Shown here piece after piece: positions 9,389-18,819 of a DNA stretch of 64,000 bases (its first letter is position 1; every line of letters begins with the position of its first letter). The DNA is taken from positions 45,834 to 109,833 of the forward strand of contig WYAU01000020.1 of assembly GCA_011525665.1 (NCBI GenBank). The letters are read 5' to 3'. The notes under the pieces are model-generated. The model saw only the letters and a program-made list of their open reading frames with translations. It was not told the origin of the DNA and did not search any database. The position numbers and the translations under genes were made by a program. The DNA is from Candidatus Brocadia sp. (GTDB lineage: Bacteria > Planctomycetota > Brocadiia > Brocadiales > Brocadiaceae).

Positions 9389-11131
9389 CTAAAAATCCTT
9401 GAAATCATCAGTAAAGGGTATTAATTCTTCCTGCGTTCTGTTCAATATTTTCTCGCTTTTTTTAGAGCCATTTCCTTTTGTTTCATCGTCCCTCCCTGAA
9501 GGGTTGTTGTTTTTTTTGATTTGAGCTGTTTCGCTTTTTTTATTACTAAAGACAACTTTTTTGAAAGAGTGAGATGTGCTTTCACGGTATGTATGACGTT
9601 GTGATTTTTCTGAAGTCATTCCCTCATCGTCACTATTTCCAATTTCCACAGCCAGTTCCTGAATAATGGCTTTCAGGTTTTCTGCTTGTGCGGATAATTC
9701 TTCACTTGATGACGCCAGCTCTTCAGCATTTGCCGCATTCTGTTGTGTAACCGTGTCAACGGATGTGATGGCCTTGGATATTTGACCGATTCCGTCAGAC
9801 TGTTCCTGCGAGGCAGCGGCTATTTCACCTGCCAAATCCGTTACCTTTTTCGCCTCAGTTACGATTTCTTTGAGATTTGCTGCGAATTGGTCGGCAATCT
9901 TTGCCGCGTTTTCTGTGCTTACCACCCTCGAGTTAATTAAATCAGCAGTCTCCTTTGACGCTACGGAGCATCTTTGCGCAAGATTGCGCACCTCCTCTGC
10001 AACAACGGCAAATCCTTTCCCGTGTTCTCCTGCCCGTGCTGCCTCTACAGCCGCGTTAAGAGCCAAAAGGTTTGTTTGAAATGCTATTTCGTCAATAGAT
10101 TTGATTATCGAAAGGACTTTGTCGTTGCCTGAATTGAGATCGTGCATAGTAGTTCGCAAGGTATCCAGCGCCTCATTTCCGCTTTCCGCGGATGATTTTG
10201 TCTTGATTGCAAGCTGGTTGGCTTCCTTTGCATTGTCAGCATTTTTTGTTGTCATTGAGGCCATTTCTTCAATGGAAGCGGAGGTCTCTTCTATGGAAGA
10301 GGCCTGCTGTGACGCCCCGTCAGCAAGAGACTGGCTGGAAGAAGAAATCTGGTCCGCCGCCGAAGCGACTTCATCGGCCCCGTTTTTTAAGTTATAGACC
10401 AGTCTCTTCAGGAGTGAGATAATATTTTTTGCAATAAAAAAGACTATAGTTCCTACCAGCAATACGTAAATTCCGTTTCCGATGATGTTGAAGTTTCTGT
10501 TTGAAGCAATTGCGGCATTTACGGCAGCCATTGGCGCCATTACGCTTATTCCACCCCGAATCTCTCCCTGCTTATAGTTTTCCATTGGCCTGCCCGCAAG
10601 GTCTTTACCATCTCCGGTGGGACTCGTTGCCGGGTCGCCATGACACTTCAAACATGCCTCTTCGATCTTCAGGGGTACCATTAACCGGAAGACCTCTGTA
10701 CCGTTTTCTAATTTCGCTATTTCTGAGAGGTCTTTTAATGCGGGGTCTCGCTCAAATCTTTCTAGTTGTTGAATCTCCCATGCGTCAGGCTTGTTTGCGG
10801 GGTTTCTGTATTTAATACTTGTCTGTTTCATCTTAAAAATGGTTGTTTGGCTGAAATGTTCAGAAATCTCACGGCCGACAATTGCAGGGATCACGCCTTT
10901 GAATTCAAAATTACCCTTTGAGTCGGTGTTTATTGCCTTCTGCTTTTCAGCGATTACCTTTCTTGCGGAGATGAGCTGATCTGCCGCCATTCTTGCCTGC
11001 TTTTGTACCTCTGCCAACATCTGTGTTTTCTGTCTTTTCGTGTTGACGTACGTCAGAATGCTAGTTGAAACGGCAATGACTGCAATGATCGTAACAATGA
11101 GTCTTGCCATTATATTCATTTTACCAATCAT
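9389..11131 (-). CDS. Methyl-accepting chemotaxis protein with heme-type DUF3365 sensor
   Basis: A 580-residue transducer: N-terminal membrane segment (~8-28), an extracytoplasmic domain of the DUF3365/Tll0287 type (~40-205) carrying a covalent heme motif Cys160-x2-Cys163-His164 (CLKCHG), a second membrane segment (~212-235), then the coiled-coil signalling domain (~250-500) with the highly conserved hairpin tip [20 protein letters not shown]. The heme suggests redox or gas sensing. It ends in DFKDF, which matches the spacing of aromatic receptor tails that tether CheR/CheB. GGGAGG precedes the start. It is transcribed with cheW and the second MCP. Confidence 0.92.
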   Translation of the reverse strand: MIGKMNIMARLIVTIIAVIAVSTSILTYVNTKRQKTQMLAEVQKQARMAADQLISARKVIAEKQKAINTDSKGNFEFKGVIPAIVGREISEHFSQTTIFKMKQTSIKYRNPANKPDAWEIQQLERFERDPALKDLSEIAKLENGTEVFRLMVPLKIEEACLKCHGDPATSPTGDGKDLAGRPMENYKQGEIRGGISVMAPMAAVNAAIASNRNFNIIGNGIYVLLVGTIVFFIAKNIISLLKRLVYNLKNGADEVASAADQISSSSQSLADGASQQASSIEETSASIEEMASMTTKNADNAKEANQLAIKTKSSAESGNEALDTLRTTMHDLNSGNDKVLSIIKSIDEIAFQTNLLALNAAVEAARAGEHGKGFAVVAEEVRNLAQRCSVASKETADLINSRVVSTENAAKIADQFAANLKEIVTEAKKVTDLAGEIAAASQEQSDGIGQISKAITSVDTVTQQNAANAEELASSSEELSAQAENLKAIIQELAVEIGNSDDEGMTSEKSQRHTYRESTSHSFKKVVFSNKKSETAQIKKNNNPSGRDDETKGNGSKKSEKILNRTQEELIPFTDDFKDF

Positions 11132-11225
11132 TTTCTTTCCTCCCGGTTTTTTCGTTTTGCTTCGTTATTGCTCGGTTATCCTTTTGCATTTATGCTAAAG
11201 ACGCCTGTTTTTATGGAAAAATAAA

Positions 11226-11738
11226 TTAGCTTACACTCGTTAAACTCTCAACCATATTGATCTCTTCGGTTCCCAAGACCTTATCGATGTCGAGGAGAAT
11301 TTTGACCTTGTTTTTTATCTTTGCCATACCCAGAAAGATTTCCGTATTGATGCCGTCTCCCAGATGAGGCGCAGGTTCCAGCTCATCACCGCTGACATCA
11401 AGCACTTCCGATACTGTATCGACAAGAATGCCCGTGAGTTTATTTCTGACCTCCACCACGATGATGCAAGTCTCTTTCGTGTGTTCCACCTCTTGAAATC
11501 CGAATTTTAACCTCAGGTCTACTACGGGAATCACCTTACCACGGAGATTAATTACTCCTTTCATATACGCAGGTGTCTGAGGTACAGGTGTTATATTCAT
11601 AATGCCGATGATTTCTCTTACTTTCAGTATTTCTATGCCGTATTCTTCTCCGCACAGGACGAAGGTTAAGTATTTTCCTTCACGTGACAATGTCTCCATG
11701 TCATGTGCCTTTTTTTCTGGTTCCATAACAGCTTGCAT
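11226..11738 (-). CDS. cheW: Chemotaxis coupling protein CheW
   Basis: A 170-residue CheW that links receptors to CheA through two SH3-like beta-barrels. Family motifs include YLTFVLCGEEYGI, VREIIG, TPVPQTPAYMKGVINLRG and VIPVVDLRLKFG, followed by IIVVEV and GILVDTVSEVLD. An N-terminal tail of ~20 residues precedes the domain. AAAGGAG stands seven bases before the ATG. It is the only CheW in the window, so both MCPs and the single CheA here probably share it. Confidence 0.94.
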   Translation of the reverse strand: MQAVMEPEKKAHDMETLSREGKYLTFVLCGEEYGIEILKVREIIGIMNITPVPQTPAYMKGVINLRGKVIPVVDLRLKFGFQEVEHTKETCIIVVEVRNKLTGILVDTVSEVLDVSGDELEPAPHLGDGINTEIFLGMAKIKNKVKILLDIDKVLGTEEINMVESLTSVS

Positions 11739-11802
11739 GTGCTTCTCCTTTCATCTATTTAATGTAATATTTAAAAAATTCAAGATTTCAACAAAGCGTG
11801 GT

Positions 11803-12207
11803 TTAACCCTTCATCTTCAAAAACGCACCGATTTTTTTATCCTCATTCCCGATATGATTCGTTAACCAATTACATAACTTTTGCTGGACTTGTATTACCA
11901 AATGTGAGGTAACACCGCTTGTTTCAAATTCTTTTTTTAAGACGGAAAAGTCTCTGATAAACTGAGCGTGTTCTTCCTTTTGTGATGGATAGCCATCGAA
12001 GTTGTTTTTGATCATGATTTCTTCTTCCGAACGGAAGTGTTTTACCACGTAATCTGCCAAAAATGTGATTACTTTGCCTACTTCATCCCTTCCCTTGCCC
12101 TGTGCCATTGCGTTTAGCAGATTGTTTACCCTGCTGAATATTCCTTTGTGCTGATTATCAATCATATCTACGCCCACAGCTAAATTTTCAGTCCACTGAA
12201 TCGCCAT
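11803..12207 (-). CDS. Bacteriohemerythrin with a His-to-Gln ligand change
   Basis: A 134-residue four-helix hemerythrin, the diiron O2-binding fold. The ATG at 12207 was chosen because AAAAGGAGAAT precedes it; an in-frame extension upstream runs through a palindrome and is unlikely to be translated. Ligand positions seen are His20 (DNQHKGIF), His57 and Glu61 (HFRSEEE), His80 (KEEHAQF), His118 and Asp123 (LTNHIGNED). The residue four before His80, normally His, is Gln76 (CAA). Loss of one ligand could alter O2 or NO chemistry. Its position between an MCP and cheW suggests it serves oxygen sensing or aerotaxis. Confidence 0.88.
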   Translation of the reverse strand: MAIQWTENLAVGVDMIDNQHKGIFSRVNNLLNAMAQGKGRDEVGKVITFLADYVVKHFRSEEEIMIKNNFDGYPSQKEEHAQFIRDFSVLKKEFETSGVTSHLVIQVQQKLCNWLTNHIGNEDKKIGAFLKMKG

Positions 12208-12284
12208 TTTATTCTCCTTTTTAACGTTAAGAAATTTCAAAGTTGTTGTGGTTGTAGAGTGAACGTCAGTTCTCTCTGCATTTA

Positions 12285-12318
12285 TTGTGGTGTCAGGAGT
12301 TAACTCCTGACACCACAA
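12285..12318. repeat. 34-bp perfect palindrome
   Basis: The 17-bp arm TTGTGGTGTCAGGAGTT is followed immediately by its exact reverse complement. It lies 11 bases after the MCP stop and upstream of the hemerythrin Shine-Dalgarno, in the operon's transcribed strand. There is no T-run on either side, so it is more likely an mRNA-processing or stabilising hairpin, or a REP-like element, than a classical terminator. Confidence 0.75.
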
Positions 12319-12328
12319 GGAATCCTTT

Positions 12329-14488
12329 TTAAAAATCTTTAAATTCATCTTCCGTCATGGGGATTATGCGATTAGACCCTGTGGCCGACATGGCATGTTT
12401 CTTCCCGTTTTCTTCTTGCAAAGATTCGTTTAGTATGCGGTTTTTGAACTCTCCGCTCGCTTCGTTTTTCTGTACTTTTGCAATACGGTGATCTGCTTTT
12501 TGTCGGAAGGATGTGGCTTTTTTTGCTGAAGGAACAAACACTGCTTTGCTCGCTATTTGCACATTTTCCTTTTGTGAAACTCCGGCATTTTCTTTTCCTG
12601 TACCAACCTCTCGGGAGATTCTATCCACGAGCGCTTTCAAACTTTCTGCCTGTGCCGAAAGTTCTTCGCTGGATGACGCAGTTTGTTCTGCATTGGCGGC
12701 GTTTTGTTGGATAACCTGATCCATCTGTGTAATTGCTTTGCAGACCTGGTCTATTCCTTCGGCCTGTTCATTCGATGCATTGGTAATCTCGTTTACAAGA
12801 TCGGTGACTTTTTTTGCCTTCGTAACGATTTCTTTGAGAATTTCGCTTGATTGCTTGACAAGATCTGTGCCGGAAGTGACTTTTTTTGCGCTATCCTCAA
12901 TCAGCCGGGTTATATCCTTCGCCGCGCTGGCGCATCGCTGGGCAAGGTTCCGCACCTCTTCGGCAACTACCGCGAAGCCTTTCCCGTGTTCTCCTGCCCT
13001 TGCAGCCTCTACAGCTGCGTTGAGAGCCAGGAGGTTGGTTTGAAAGGCAATACCATCGATAACCTTGATAATGCTTACAATATTGTTGCTGCTTTCATTG
13101 ATTTCCTGCATGGACTCGTTTACCTTTGTAATTGACTCGTTGCCTGTCTGTGCAGAATGGAAGCAGGACGTTGCCAGTTCAGATGCCTTATGGGCATTTT
13201 CCGCATTTTGTTTTGTCATAGAAGACATCTCTTCCATAGATGATGAAGTCTCTTCAATTGAGGCTGCCTGCTCTGAAGCACCCTGAGCGAGGCTCTGGCT
13301 TGATGAGGAGATCTGTTCTGATGCGGATGCTACCTGTGTAGAGCTTTCGGTGAGATCAGACAGAAGCGACCGGAAAAGGCCTGATATCTTGCCTGTGATT
13401 TTGACGACAAGGATGCCTAACCCTGCCACAAAACCTGCCGAAGCGATTCCGATAATAATCATCCAATTGCGCAACCTATCAACGGCCTTAAACGCCTCCG
13501 CTTTGTCTATTTCGGCTATAATTGCCCAATTCATCCCAAGGACGTTAAACGGTGCATATGCGCTCAAGACAGGTACGCCGCGGTAATCAGAAATAATCTT
13601 GCAATCGGTTTTGCCCCCGATGGCTTCTTTAACAGCCTCTGTATCGACCTTATTGACCAAAACGGTGGGTTTTTCCGAGAATCGTGAATTGGAACGCATG
13701 AGTTTATCCGCTCCGACCAGGTATGTTTCTCCCGTTTCACCCAAACCTGAGCGCTCTTGCATAACGGCATCAATTTTGTTGATTGGCATCTGAAAGATAA
13801 GGACGCCTGTCTTCTGGTTGCCATCATAAATCGGACTGGCAATAAAGGAGGCTGGATCTCCGTTTGAAGGAGCATAAGATTCAAAATCAATCAGTTTTGC
13901 AGAGCTATGCCCGTTTACTACATTCGAAGAGGTAACGTCTTTATATAACCGTGCAATGTTGCTTGTATTATAAGGTCCCGAAACTAAATTGGACCCGAAA
14001 TCCAGTTCCTTAAAAACGGTATAAAGGATATTTCCCGTGTCTGCATCCACGAGAAAGATGTCGTAATAGGCGTATTCTTCGAGATACTGTTTGAAAACAG
14101 GGTGAAGGCGTGCATGTAATTTGCTGTAATTGCTGCCGTCCTGCGCATCAAAATATTCCAGTTTTTTCCCGGCGGGAAATGGATTTTTGGTGATATATAA
14201 ATCCCGTATTTTTTCTGCTCCCAACTCTGTGAATGCCTTTTTAAATTCCTTTACGGCGGCAATGACCATTTCATTTTTTGCGAGGGTAACGGCATCGCAT
14301 TTTCTCTTTGTGAACCAGTCATCAATAAAGGCTTGTTTGACATTTCGCACGGAAACCAACTGATTAAAGGCCTGTTCTTGCAGTGCTTTACTGGAGCTGT
14401 AATAGCTCAGTATTCCGATAGCACTCAATGGCACCAAGCCACCAATAATGAACAGCGAAATAATCTTTGTGCTCAAGTTCATTTTCAT
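12329..14488 (-). CDS. Methyl-accepting chemotaxis protein (Cache-type sensor)
   Basis: About 719 residues from the ATG at 14488, which has GAAGGAGAATTG upstream; an in-frame extension lacks such a site. N-terminal membrane helix, a large extracytoplasmic region of ~300 residues with double-Cache features ([41 protein letters not shown]), a second membrane helix, then the signalling domain with [20 protein letters not shown] at the tip. The ligand cannot be told from sequence. The C-terminus EFKDF resembles that of the heme-type MCP in the same operon and could be a CheR/CheB tether. Located between cheA and the hemerythrin gene. Confidence 0.92.
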   Translation of the reverse strand: MKMNLSTKIISLFIIGGLVPLSAIGILSYYSSSKALQEQAFNQLVSVRNVKQAFIDDWFTKRKCDAVTLAKNEMVIAAVKEFKKAFTELGAEKIRDLYITKNPFPAGKKLEYFDAQDGSNYSKLHARLHPVFKQYLEEYAYYDIFLVDADTGNILYTVFKELDFGSNLVSGPYNTSNIARLYKDVTSSNVVNGHSSAKLIDFESYAPSNGDPASFIASPIYDGNQKTGVLIFQMPINKIDAVMQERSGLGETGETYLVGADKLMRSNSRFSEKPTVLVNKVDTEAVKEAIGGKTDCKIISDYRGVPVLSAYAPFNVLGMNWAIIAEIDKAEAFKAVDRLRNWMIIIGIASAGFVAGLGILVVKITGKISGLFRSLLSDLTESSTQVASASEQISSSSQSLAQGASEQAASIEETSSSMEEMSSMTKQNAENAHKASELATSCFHSAQTGNESITKVNESMQEINESSNNIVSIIKVIDGIAFQTNLLALNAAVEAARAGEHGKGFAVVAEEVRNLAQRCASAAKDITRLIEDSAKKVTSGTDLVKQSSEILKEIVTKAKKVTDLVNEITNASNEQAEGIDQVCKAITQMDQVIQQNAANAEQTASSSEELSAQAESLKALVDRISREVGTGKENAGVSQKENVQIASKAVFVPSAKKATSFRQKADHRIAKVQKNEASGEFKNRILNESLQEENGKKHAMSATGSNRIIPMTEDEFKDF

Positions 14489-14713
14489 GCAATTCTCCTT
14501 CTTCCTTTCAATGTACAAATAATGCGGGTCTGTAAGTAGTTTCATAGTGCGACAGCTTTTGTGTATAAATCCTCCTTTCTGGGGTTTGTGTCAGGTGTCG
14601 GGAATCAGGGGTCGGTCTTTTTGCCAACGATTTTCAATGCTACCGTCCTGCCCTTTTTCCCCTGATTATACGTGAACTTAAAATAACGGATTACCATAAC
14701 TATGTATTGAATA

Positions 14714-14878
14714 GCGAATATTGAACAAGGAATTTCGAATTATGAGGTTTTCTCATCTTCGTTACGTTTTGCAGTTTTTACGCCTGCCACAAAATAAAGA
14801 AATAAGCTCATTATTCCTTGTTTGATATTTGATATGAGAATCTTTATAAATTGTAGGGACACGGAGCACCGAGTCCCT
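14714..14878. repeat. Intergenic repeat-like region with two hairpins
   Basis: The 470-base gap between cheA and the MCP holds no gene. An imperfect inverted repeat links GCGAATATTGAACAAGGAAT (14714-14733) with ATTCCTTGTTTGATATTTGA (14813-14832). A second hairpin spans 14855-14878 with arms AGGGAC/GTCCCT and CGG/CCG around an A-A mismatch and loop AGCA. The wording resembles short dispersed repeats of environmental bacteria. It may contain the end of a sub-operon after cheX-cheA has been read, or an internal promoter, but I cannot identify one. Confidence 0.45.
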
Positions 14879-14959
14879 CTTATCTGATTAAAAAATACCA
14901 AAAATGAGTGAGTTCTTATGCCCCTGATTCTAAATCCATGATTTCTTACTACAACCCTT

Positions 14960-16759
14960 TTAATTCAACGCCATACTCATAATTCCCCCTACATCAAGGA
15001 TAAGACCTATGCGGCCGTCCCCGAGGATGGCGCTGCCAGAAATGCCCCGGATATTGCGAAAATGTTCTCCCAGACTCTTAATAACTATCTGCTGTTGTCC
15101 CAGGAGGTCATCAACGAGGATACCGCATCTTCGTCCTTCGCCTTCAACGATCAGGATGAGGGCTTCCCACGGATTCATTTTCTTCGGTTGGACGTTATAC
15201 AAGCTGTGGAGCCGCACCATGGGCAGTAAATTCCCTCTTACGTTGATCAATTCGCCGCGCTGTTGTACGGTGGAAACATCTTCTTTTTTCGGTCGAATGG
15301 ATTCCTCAATGGAGAGCATGGGGACAATGTATTTTTCCGGACCCACCTGGACTATCATGCCGTCGATAATCGCCATGGTAAGCGGCAGTTTGATGGAAAT
15401 TTTTGTGCCTTTTCCTTCGACACTGAAAATTTCTACCTTCCCCCGCAAGCGTTCAACATTCTTTTTAACAACATCCATGCCTACACCGCGTCCGGAGACA
15501 TCCGTTACCTTTTCGGCCGTAGAAAATCCTGCGGAGAAGATGAGACTGTAAATTTGTTGTTCGGAGAGCGCCGCATTTTCATCGATCAGGCCTTTTTCTA
15601 TCGCCTTTCTTAAAATCTTCTCCTTGCAAAGGCCTTTGCCGTCATCTTCGATTTCGATGACGATGTTCCCGCCCCGGTGAAATGCATTTAATCGCACAAG
15701 ACCATCAGCCTGTTTTCCCTTTGCTATCCGTTCCTCCTGGGGTTCGATTCCATGGTCGATGGAGTTTCTAATAATATGTACAAGGGGGTCGCCGATTTCT
15801 TCAATTACTGTTTTATCCAGTTCCGTCTCTTCTCCTGAAATTTCCAGACGCACCTTTTTCCCCACTTTTGCTGAAACATCCCGCACAAGTCTGGCCATTT
15901 TTTGAAATGTCGATTTCAGTGGAACCATTCGCATGCACATAACCTGATCCTGTATATCTTTGACGATCTTGTTAAGGTGAGAAAGATTTTTGTTGGAGCC
16001 GTTGCTGATGTTACCCAATGCCTCACTGATAAGGGCGTTGGCGATTACCAGTTCACCCACAAGGTTAACGAGATTATCCAGCTTTTGTGTATCCACTTTA
16101 ACCGTTTCGGAAGATGGTTTACCTATTACCGACTGAACCTTGAGCGCATTGTTAATCTTCTCCGGTGTGGTTATTCCCTTTTCGACTAAAATTTCACCCA
16201 GCCTCTTTCTTCGCTCTTGTTCCTCCAATGCCATTTCCAGCTGATCTTTGCTGATTTCACCGCTTTCAACCAGTATTTCTCCGATATGTTTTTCTTTTGG
16301 AAAACCATCTGGGGTGTCGCTTTGATGCACCGAATCTTGGTTTTTCCCCAGAATGACCGATATCTTCAACAAAAACGGTTTGTAATCAATTACATCGGCG
16401 GAAACGTTTTTGTTGTCTATTTTTTTTGCTATATACTCCCGCAATCTTTTGAGTATATCTACACCTTCATACAGAATTTCAATAATCTCCGATGTTATTT
16501 TTATCTTATTTTTTCTTGCTTCATCAAGGAGCGTTTCTAATTCATGACTTACCTTACCGATGCCTTTCAGACCCAGGAAGCCAGCGCTTCCCTTCATGCT
16601 GTGAACCGGACGGAATATGCTGTTGATAATATCCGCGTCTTCCGGATTTTCTTCAAGCTTTAGTATTTTGGATTCTACGTCATCCAGGTGGTCGTTGGAT
16701 TCAACAAGAAATTCCTTAACAATTTCAATATCGTCCATAAAATTCATGCTGTCTTCCAT
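14960..16759 (-). CDS. cheA: Chemotaxis histidine kinase CheA with an MshEN-like insert
   Basis: CheA phosphorylates CheY and CheB. The ATG at 16759 (GAGG eight bases upstream) is preferred over a GTG seven codons earlier, giving 599 residues. Domains: HPt with phospho-His53 (RPVHSMKGSAGFLG), a linker, two tandem ~24-residue motifs at about 158-181 and 186-209 (IGEILVESG... and RLGEILVEKG...), dimerisation helices, the HATPase (DPLVHIIRNSIDHGIE, DDGKGL, GRGVGMDVVK) and the CheW-like P5 domain. No CheY-binding P2 domain is recognisable. The tandem motifs resemble the MshEN/T2SSE_N cyclic-di-GMP-binding fold and replace P2. Confidence 0.94.
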   Translation of the reverse strand: MEDSMNFMDDIEIVKEFLVESNDHLDDVESKILKLEENPEDADIINSIFRPVHSMKGSAGFLGLKGIGKVSHELETLLDEARKNKIKITSEIIEILYEGVDILKRLREYIAKKIDNKNVSADVIDYKPFLLKISVILGKNQDSVHQSDTPDGFPKEKHIGEILVESGEISKDQLEMALEEQERRKRLGEILVEKGITTPEKINNALKVQSVIGKPSSETVKVDTQKLDNLVNLVGELVIANALISEALGNISNGSNKNLSHLNKIVKDIQDQVMCMRMVPLKSTFQKMARLVRDVSAKVGKKVRLEISGEETELDKTVIEEIGDPLVHIIRNSIDHGIEPQEERIAKGKQADGLVRLNAFHRGGNIVIEIEDDGKGLCKEKILRKAIEKGLIDENAALSEQQIYSLIFSAGFSTAEKVTDVSGRGVGMDVVKKNVERLRGKVEIFSVEGKGTKISIKLPLTMAIIDGMIVQVGPEKYIVPMLSIEESIRPKKEDVSTVQQRGELINVRGNLLPMVRLHSLYNVQPKKMNPWEALILIVEGEGRRCGILVDDLLGQQQIVIKSLGEHFRNIRGISGSAILGDGRIGLILDVGGIMSMALN

Positions 16760-16814
16760 TTTTTTATCCTCTATGATCACATTTTTGTATTTTCAGGGTG
16801 GTTAAAGTGACACT

Positions 16815-17822
16815 TTACGGAGAATTTAAAAGTATGTTGTTATTGACTATGTGCTTATTGATTTTTTCAATCAGCTTTTGCCTTGCAAAGGGTTTTACAA
16901 GAAAATCGACAGCGCCCGCCCGGATGGCTTTTATTACATTCTCCTGCGTCGGGGAAGAAGAGCACATAATGATCGGTATTGTATTGGACATGGCGTTTCT
17001 TTTGATCCGTTCACACAGGGTAATTCCATCGACGCCACTCATATAAATATCCATCAGCACGAGGTCGATATGATCTTTTTGAAGCAGTGAGAGGGCGCTA
17101 TTCGGGTTATCTGTGACCAGCACTTTGTATTCACTGCTCAAGAGTTTGCGGATAATTCGTAAATCTGTATTTGAATCATCTATGGCGAGTATGGTACCTT
17201 TGAATTGTCTGTTATTTTCTTCAATGACCTCACAGAAAAATTCTTCGCCTACCAGTTTTGAAACGCTTAATATGAATTGGCCATCATCAAAGCCCAGAAT
17301 CCTCATGGTAGCCATTAATATAAGGCATTCTTCGTTCAGGACTTCTTCGCGGAGCGCGGTGTTAGCGTTTTCTTTATTTATGTGAACCGTATTTGTTAAT
17401 TTCAGATGAATGGGTTTGGGTAGTTTTGGCCTTAATTCGTTATCCAGCATGCCGCAGACCTGATTGGTAAATTCTTTAAATGCGTCTGCACAATCACTGT
17501 CAAAAAGACCTTTGCTTGCATTATCTCGGATTGCTGCGTCTTCAAGCATTAACAAGAGGCTGCCAACTGTGATAGCTTCCTTTATCGCAAAGATTAAATA
17601 CATTTCCCCTTCGTAAAATTCTTCGATTGCTAATTTTGCCATTACGTAACTCGTGCGGGACTGTTTTATGAATGTGTCCAGCGTTGTGCTTTGCAGTGCG
17701 GGATTTGTCAGGAAAAACTGCTTATTCGTCAGCTTGCCGCAATCGGTACAAATACGAGGAAACGTGCTTACAAGAGTTTCCTCTAATTTGGAAGAAGTCT
17801 TTTTGTTCAGTGGTTTTTCCAT
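16815..17822 (-). CDS. CheX/CheC-like phosphatase domain fused to a receiver domain
   Basis: A 335-residue fusion. The first ~200 residues resemble the CheX/CheC/FliY phosphatase fold, including a Glu117-x2-Asn120 motif (AFKEFTNQVCG) placed as in CheX, followed by Leu/Pro-rich strands. An N-terminal CTDC pair is also present. Residues ~208-335 form a receiver: AIDDSN, phospho-acceptor Asp258 (LVLMDIYMSG), SSS at the Thr position and VKPFARQ. It lies 23 bases after cheX and 55 bases before cheA. A phosphatase domain fused to its receiver could act as a self-limiting phosphate sink, but this role is inferred. Confidence 0.75.
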   Translation of the reverse strand: MEKPLNKKTSSKLEETLVSTFPRICTDCGKLTNKQFFLTNPALQSTTLDTFIKQSRTSYVMAKLAIEEFYEGEMYLIFAIKEAITVGSLLLMLEDAAIRDNASKGLFDSDCADAFKEFTNQVCGMLDNELRPKLPKPIHLKLTNTVHINKENANTALREEVLNEECLILMATMRILGFDDGQFILSVSKLVGEEFFCEVIEENNRQFKGTILAIDDSNTDLRIIRKLLSSEYKVLVTDNPNSALSLLQKDHIDLVLMDIYMSGVDGITLCERIKRNAMSNTIPIIMCSSSPTQENVIKAIRAGAVDFLVKPFARQKLIEKINKHIVNNNILLNSP

Positions 17823-17845
17823 GTGTGTTACTACCGGATGAATGT

Positions 17846-18373
17846 CTATTTGTTCGATTCTTTTAGCAGTAAGCCGATGTTAAATTTTTCGTTGTTGGAG
17901 ATAAAGGGTGTCATGAGCCAGGGATCTTTGCTAAAACAGGAAAGCGTAGTGTCAGAGACGACAGGGTGATTGTTTACGGCGGTAATAGAGAGACCTTCGC
18001 CGGCAATGACGATTGGTATGGAGAGGTGCATCTCACCGTATTGTGCGGTGAGTTTTGTCTTTACATTTCCCGCGATCATATTTGATACCTCGCCGATGGC
18101 ATCTTTAACCTCGCTCGTAAACTCTGTCAGTTCTGTCATCAGCATGGTCGACGCTATTTTCAATGCAAACTTTTTCGAGCAAAACAGGGCAATTACCCCA
18201 TGATATTTACCGGTGAAACTCACCAAACCTATAATATCCGTTTTTATTTGTGTATCATCTACCAATGACGCCTCGTCATACTTCAAATCCATCATGATCA
18301 TCGTTTCAAATAATGTTTTCGTTGCATCAGTAATATCTAATGAGATACTTTCCATCATACTTTCTAACGCCAT
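17846..18373 (-). CDS. cheX: CheX-type CheY-P phosphatase
   Basis: A 175-residue CheX-family protein with one E-x2-N active-site motif, Glu95 and Asn98 (DAIGEVSNMIAGN), in the long helix that inserts into CheY-P. The GLVSFTGKYHGVIALFCS strand region and the later SIPIVIAGEGLSI are typical of the family. AAAGGAGAG precedes the ATG. It follows cheY by 68 bases, so kinase, response regulator and phosphatases are produced together. This operon encodes three phosphatase-like proteins (CheX, the CheX-receiver fusion and CheC), implying tight control of CheY-P lifetime. Confidence 0.87.
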   Translation of the reverse strand: MALESMMESISLDITDATKTLFETMIMMDLKYDEASLVDDTQIKTDIIGLVSFTGKYHGVIALFCSKKFALKIASTMLMTELTEFTSEVKDAIGEVSNMIAGNVKTKLTAQYGEMHLSIPIVIAGEGLSITAVNNHPVVSDTTLSCFSKDPWLMTPFISNNEKFNIGLLLKESNK

Positions 18374-18441
18374 AGTAAGTTCTCTCCTTTTTTCTTTCTA
18401 AGTTTTTGGACTTTTACAGTGCGCATAAGACCGGTGTGGTC

Positions 18442-18819
18442 TTACTTTACGAGTAAAAAATTTCCCAATTTTGATTTTAATTGCTCCGGCGTGAACGGTT
18501 TTGTCAAATAACCGTTTGCGCCGCTGTTTTTTGCCTCTTCAACCTTTGCCTCGCTGCCTTCCGTGGTTACCATCACAATCGGAACGTTGTTCTTCTGTCC
18601 GGAACCCCTGAGGGCCTTAACAAAATCTATTCCCGTCATGTTTGGCATATTCCAGTCGCACAGGATTAAATCGATATTATGGGAAGTAGCTTTCTCAAGA
18701 CCCTCCCTTCCATCCCCTGCCTCGACAAATTCATCCACAATAAGGCCGGATTGCTGGATGTTTCTCTGAATAATTTTTCTCATGACTGCTGAATCATCAA
18801 TTATTAGCACCTTTGGCAT
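18442..18819 (-). CDS. cheY: Chemotaxis response regulator CheY
   Basis: A 125-residue single receiver domain: IIDDSAVMRK, phospho-acceptor Asp in LILCDWNMPNMTG, Thr in VMVTTEG, and the switch lysine in YLTKPFTPEQ. The CDWNMP signature and the FTPEQL helix are those of motor-binding CheY proteins rather than generic receivers. The ATG at 18819 is chosen since GGAGG lies eight bases upstream; an ATG five codons earlier overlaps that site. Its start overlaps the end of the HTH gene by 23 bases. It is probably the motor-facing CheY, the other copy being coupled to cheC. Confidence 0.94.
   Translation of the reverse strand: MPKVLIIDDSAVMRKIIQRNIQQSGLIVDEFVEAGDGREGLEKATSHNIDLILCDWNMPNMTGIDFVKALRGSGQKNNVPIVMVTTEGSEAKVEEAKNSGANGYLTKPFTPEQLKSKLGNFLLVK

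Noticed and set aside
15009..15551. A 180-codon plus-strand open frame within cheA
   Set aside because: Antisense to the CheA kinase and CheW-like domains; Ser/Pro/Arg-rich shadow composition.
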